This document shows positions 43,554 to 45,187 of a stretch of DNA of 45,187 nucleotides, piece by piece. The stretch is from Rhodanobacteraceae bacterium. Lineage in GTDB: Bacteria; Pseudomonadota; Gammaproteobacteria; Xanthomonadales; SZUA-5. The notes under the pieces are model-generated. The model saw nothing but the letters and a program-made list of their open reading frames with translations. It was not told the DNA's origin and did no database searches. Each line of letters begins with the position of its first letter. Position 1 is the stretch's first letter. Both the position numbers and the translations under genes were made by a program. The stretch lies in assembly GCA_016717705.1 (NCBI GenBank), contig JADKFD010000062.1:1-45187 (forward strand), in the 5' to 3' direction.

Positions 43554-43588
43554 AATCAATCACTTGCCAGGTTGGCACGGGACTTGGA
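43554..43588 (+). promoter_or_regulatory. Sigma-54 promoter with IHF site for pspABC
   Basis: TGGCACG (43573-43579), four bases, then TTGGA (43584-43588) matches the -24/-12 consensus TGGCACG-N4-TTGCW with one mismatch. AATCAATCACTTG (43554-43566) matches the IHF consensus WATCAA-N4-TTR perfectly and lies seven bases upstream. Transcription would start near 43600, about 36 bases before pspA. Psp operons of enterobacteria are driven this way by PspF; no pspF gene is seen in the window. Confidence 0.75.
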
Positions 43589-43635
43589 ACAGTGGAATCA
43601 CCCGAGCAGGGTATGAATCCACAGGAGAACGCAAC

Positions 43636-44304
43636 ATGGGTGTCTTTTCCCGCCTTTCCGACATCATCAACGCGAATCTGAATTCGCTGCTGGACAAGGC
43701 CGAGGATCCCGAGAAGATCGTCCGGCTCATGATCCAGGAGATGGAAGATACGCTGGTCGAAGTCCGCTCGGCCGCGGCCAAGGTCATCGCCGAGCGCAAG
43801 GAGCGCGAGCGTCAGCTCGGCCTCCTGAATCAGGAGCAGCACGATTGGGAGCAGAAAGCCGAACTGGCACTGCGCAAGGACCGTGAGGATCTGGCCAAGC
43901 TGGCGCTGTCGCACCGGGCGTCCCTGGGCGATCAGAGCAAGGCGGTGGCGCACGATCTGACGGTGCTCGGCGAGAACCTGGTCAAGCTCAACGACGATAT
44001 CGCCAAGCTGCAGGCCAAGCTGCAGGATGCCAAGGCGCGCCAGCGCACCATCGTGATCCGCGCCCAGAATGCGCAGACCTCGTTGAAGGCGCGCACGCAG
44101 ATCCACTCGGCCAAGATCGACGACATGCTGAATCGTTTCGACTATGCCGAACGGCGCATTGACGCGGTCGAGGCCCAGGCCGAAGCATTGGATCTGGGCC
44201 GGGCGAAGACGCTGAATCAGGCGTTTGCGGATCTCGAGTCCGAGGAACGCATCAAGGGTGAGCTGGAAGCGCTCAAGGCGCGCGTCCACCAGCCCAAGGG
44301 GTAA
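43636..44304 (+). CDS. pspA: Phage shock protein A (PspA/IM30)
   Basis: The 222-residue protein is a long coiled coil. It starts with the membrane-binding helix MGVFSRLSDIINANLNSLLD, followed by the conserved DPEKIVRLMIQEMEDTL and further heptads to the C-terminus. PspA assembles on the inner membrane to preserve the proton-motive force during envelope stress, and in enterobacteria it represses the PspF activator. ACAGGAG lies just before ATG 43636. It is first in the operon and coupled to pspB (stop TAA overlaps ATG). Confidence 0.97.
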   Translation: MGVFSRLSDIINANLNSLLDKAEDPEKIVRLMIQEMEDTLVEVRSAAAKVIAERKERERQLGLLNQEQHDWEQKAELALRKDREDLAKLALSHRASLGDQSKAVAHDLTVLGENLVKLNDDIAKLQAKLQDAKARQRTIVIRAQNAQTSLKARTQIHSAKIDDMLNRFDYAERRIDAVEAQAEALDLGRAKTLNQAFADLESEERIKGELEALKARVHQPKG

Positions 44305-44540
44305 TGACGATGGCGTGGATCGAGGCTCCGCTGATTGTCTTTCTGGTTGTCGTGGTGCCGATCTGGTTGATCCTGCACTACCGCAGCCGGCGCGCCTCGA
44401 CGTCGCCGACCGAAATGGTCGGCGGCGCCGACGGGGAAGTCACCGAGTTGTGGCAGACGGCGCGACGCATGGAAGAACGCATCCGGACGCTGGAACGCAT
44501 CCTGGATGCCGACACACCGAACTGGCGAGGTCGAATATGA
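44304..44540 (+). CDS. pspB: Phage shock protein B (PspB)
   Basis: A 78-residue protein with one N-terminal membrane helix (APLIVFLVVVVPIWLILHY) and a cytoplasmic helical tail (ELWQTARRMEERIRTLERI), as in PspB. It cooperates with PspC to relay membrane stress to PspA. The ATG overlaps the pspA stop (TAATG) and its TGA overlaps the pspC ATG (ATGA), so all three are translationally coupled. Confidence 0.93.
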   Translation: MTMAWIEAPLIVFLVVVVPIWLILHYRSRRASTSPTEMVGGADGEVTELWQTARRMEERIRTLERILDADTPNWRGRI

Positions 44541-44983
44541 GTTACAGGCATCGTTATGAATACGCTTCGGCCGGCCACTGGAGGGGAGCTGCACCCATGA
44601 ATGAACGCTTCAGCCCGGGCGCCCGACTGTATCGCGACATCGATCGGCGCTGGCTCGCGGGTGTGCTGGCGGGTGCCGCGAGCCACTTCGGCTGGAACCT
44701 GACCGCGTTGCGCATCGTGACCATCGTCGCCTGCATGACGCCGATCGTTCCGGTGATCGTGGTTGGCTACGTGCTCGCCGCTCTGATCCTGCCACCGCGC
44801 ACGCAATTGCCGCCACCGCCGCCGGCGGCCGAGCAATGGCAAAGCGCACCGCCGCCAGGCGTGACCGCATCCGAGCTGAAATACCGGCTGCGCGAGATGG
44901 AGGATCGGCTCAGGGCGATGGAGGCTTACGTCACCAGCGCCCAGTACGAAATCGACCGCGAGCTCAAGCGCGGCCCGAACTGA
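44537..44983 (+). CDS. pspC: Phage shock protein C (PspC)
   Basis: The 148-residue protein carries a PspC domain with RLYRDIDRRWLAGVLAGAAS and a membrane helix (IVPVIVVGYVLAALILPP), then a proline-rich linker and a C-terminal helix (YRLREMEDRLRAMEAYV). It signals envelope stress with PspB. ATG 44537 overlaps the pspB stop and has a GAGG upstream; a second ATG at 44597 (MNERFSPGARL) follows GGGGAG and could be the main start, giving 128 residues. Confidence 0.92.
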   Translation: MSYRHRYEYASAGHWRGAAPMNERFSPGARLYRDIDRRWLAGVLAGAASHFGWNLTALRIVTIVACMTPIVPVIVVGYVLAALILPPRTQLPPPPPAAEQWQSAPPPGVTASELKYRLREMEDRLRAMEAYVTSAQYEIDRELKRGPN

Positions 44984-45001
44984 GCTGATCGGCAAGTAGC
45001 G

Positions 45002-45035
45002 AACGACGGCCCGCATGCGGGCCGTCGTTGTTTTT
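45002..45035 (+). terminator. Rho-independent terminator of psp operon
   Basis: A perfect palindrome spans 45002-45029 (arms AACGACGGCCCGCA and TGCGGGCCGTCGTT), followed by GTTTTT. It lies 19 bases after the pspC stop. Confidence 0.92.
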
Positions 45036-45069
45036 GTAGGTCACGTTGGCCCGAACGGGCCTACGTGAC
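45036..45069. repeat. GTAGGTCACGTTGGCCC palindromic repeat, copy two
   Basis: GTAGGTCACGTTGGCCCG, then CGGGCCTACGTGAC, an almost perfect hairpin and the same family as 5218-5259. Nothing further is recognisable up to the window end. Confidence 0.7.
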
Positions 45070-45187
45070 ACATCGGCTCGTGGTTGTCGCCGTGGCCCTG
45101 CGGAGCAACGTGACCCACGATCGGCGAGTCGGCCTCTGATCGTTCCCTCTGGCACGCGAGCCCGACCAGGACGCCGGGTGTCCCGCG

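Overview
The window is GC-rich and gene-dense. It looks like a chromosomal segment of a gammaproteobacterium of the Xanthomonadales/Lysobacterales type. This placement is an inference from the gene repertoire, the many short hairpin (REP-like) intergenic repeats, several signal-peptide-bearing secreted proteins and a secreted protein ending in DGFE. No tRNA, rRNA or CRISPR array was recognised.

Layout. 0.2-5.2 kb: an MsbA-type ABC exporter, a saccharopine-dehydrogenase-like reductase and a frame-broken Tat-exported vanadium haloperoxidase. 5.3-12.9 kb: a minus-strand six-gene operon (hyfB-C-E-F-G-I order) for a membrane complex related to complex I and group 4 hydrogenases. Its large subunit lacks the NiFe-ligand cysteines, so it is best read as an energy-converting hydrogenase-related (Ehr-type) complex. 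13.1-14.1 kb: an XRE regulator coupled to an unknown gene, divergent from the operon. 14.6-20.3 kb: a secreted 14-repeat propeller protein, a penicillin/AHL acylase-family lipoprotein and an unknown frame-broken gene. 20.3-23.2 kb: a VapBC-type toxin-antitoxin pair, and a group II intron sitting inside the terminal inverted repeat of an IS5-type miniature element. 23.2-25.6 kb: two frame-broken membrane-protein genes and a small Myb/SANT-like DNA-binding protein. 25.7-29.7 kb: two related membrane-associated GTPases flanking a YceI protein. 29.7-33.3 kb: a large hybrid sensor kinase. 33.4-42.3 kb: housekeeping and accessory enzymes (amidohydrolase, hemE, SPOR protein, WGR protein, dienelactone hydrolase, HIT, MBL/beta-CASP nuclease, rhodanese, Nudix, DUF1289). 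42.5-45 kb: an FKBP foldase and a pspABC envelope-stress operon with a convincing sigma-54/IHF promoter and a strong terminator.

Two themes run through the window. First, small palindromic or hairpin elements sit in many intergenic gaps, including two inside the hyf-like operon, one at the 5' end of yceI and the miniature element that hosts the intron. Second, six otherwise well-conserved genes carry one-base frame breaks, mostly in G or C homopolymers. That pattern fits uncorrected long-read sequence errors better than gene decay, although it cannot be settled from the sequence alone.
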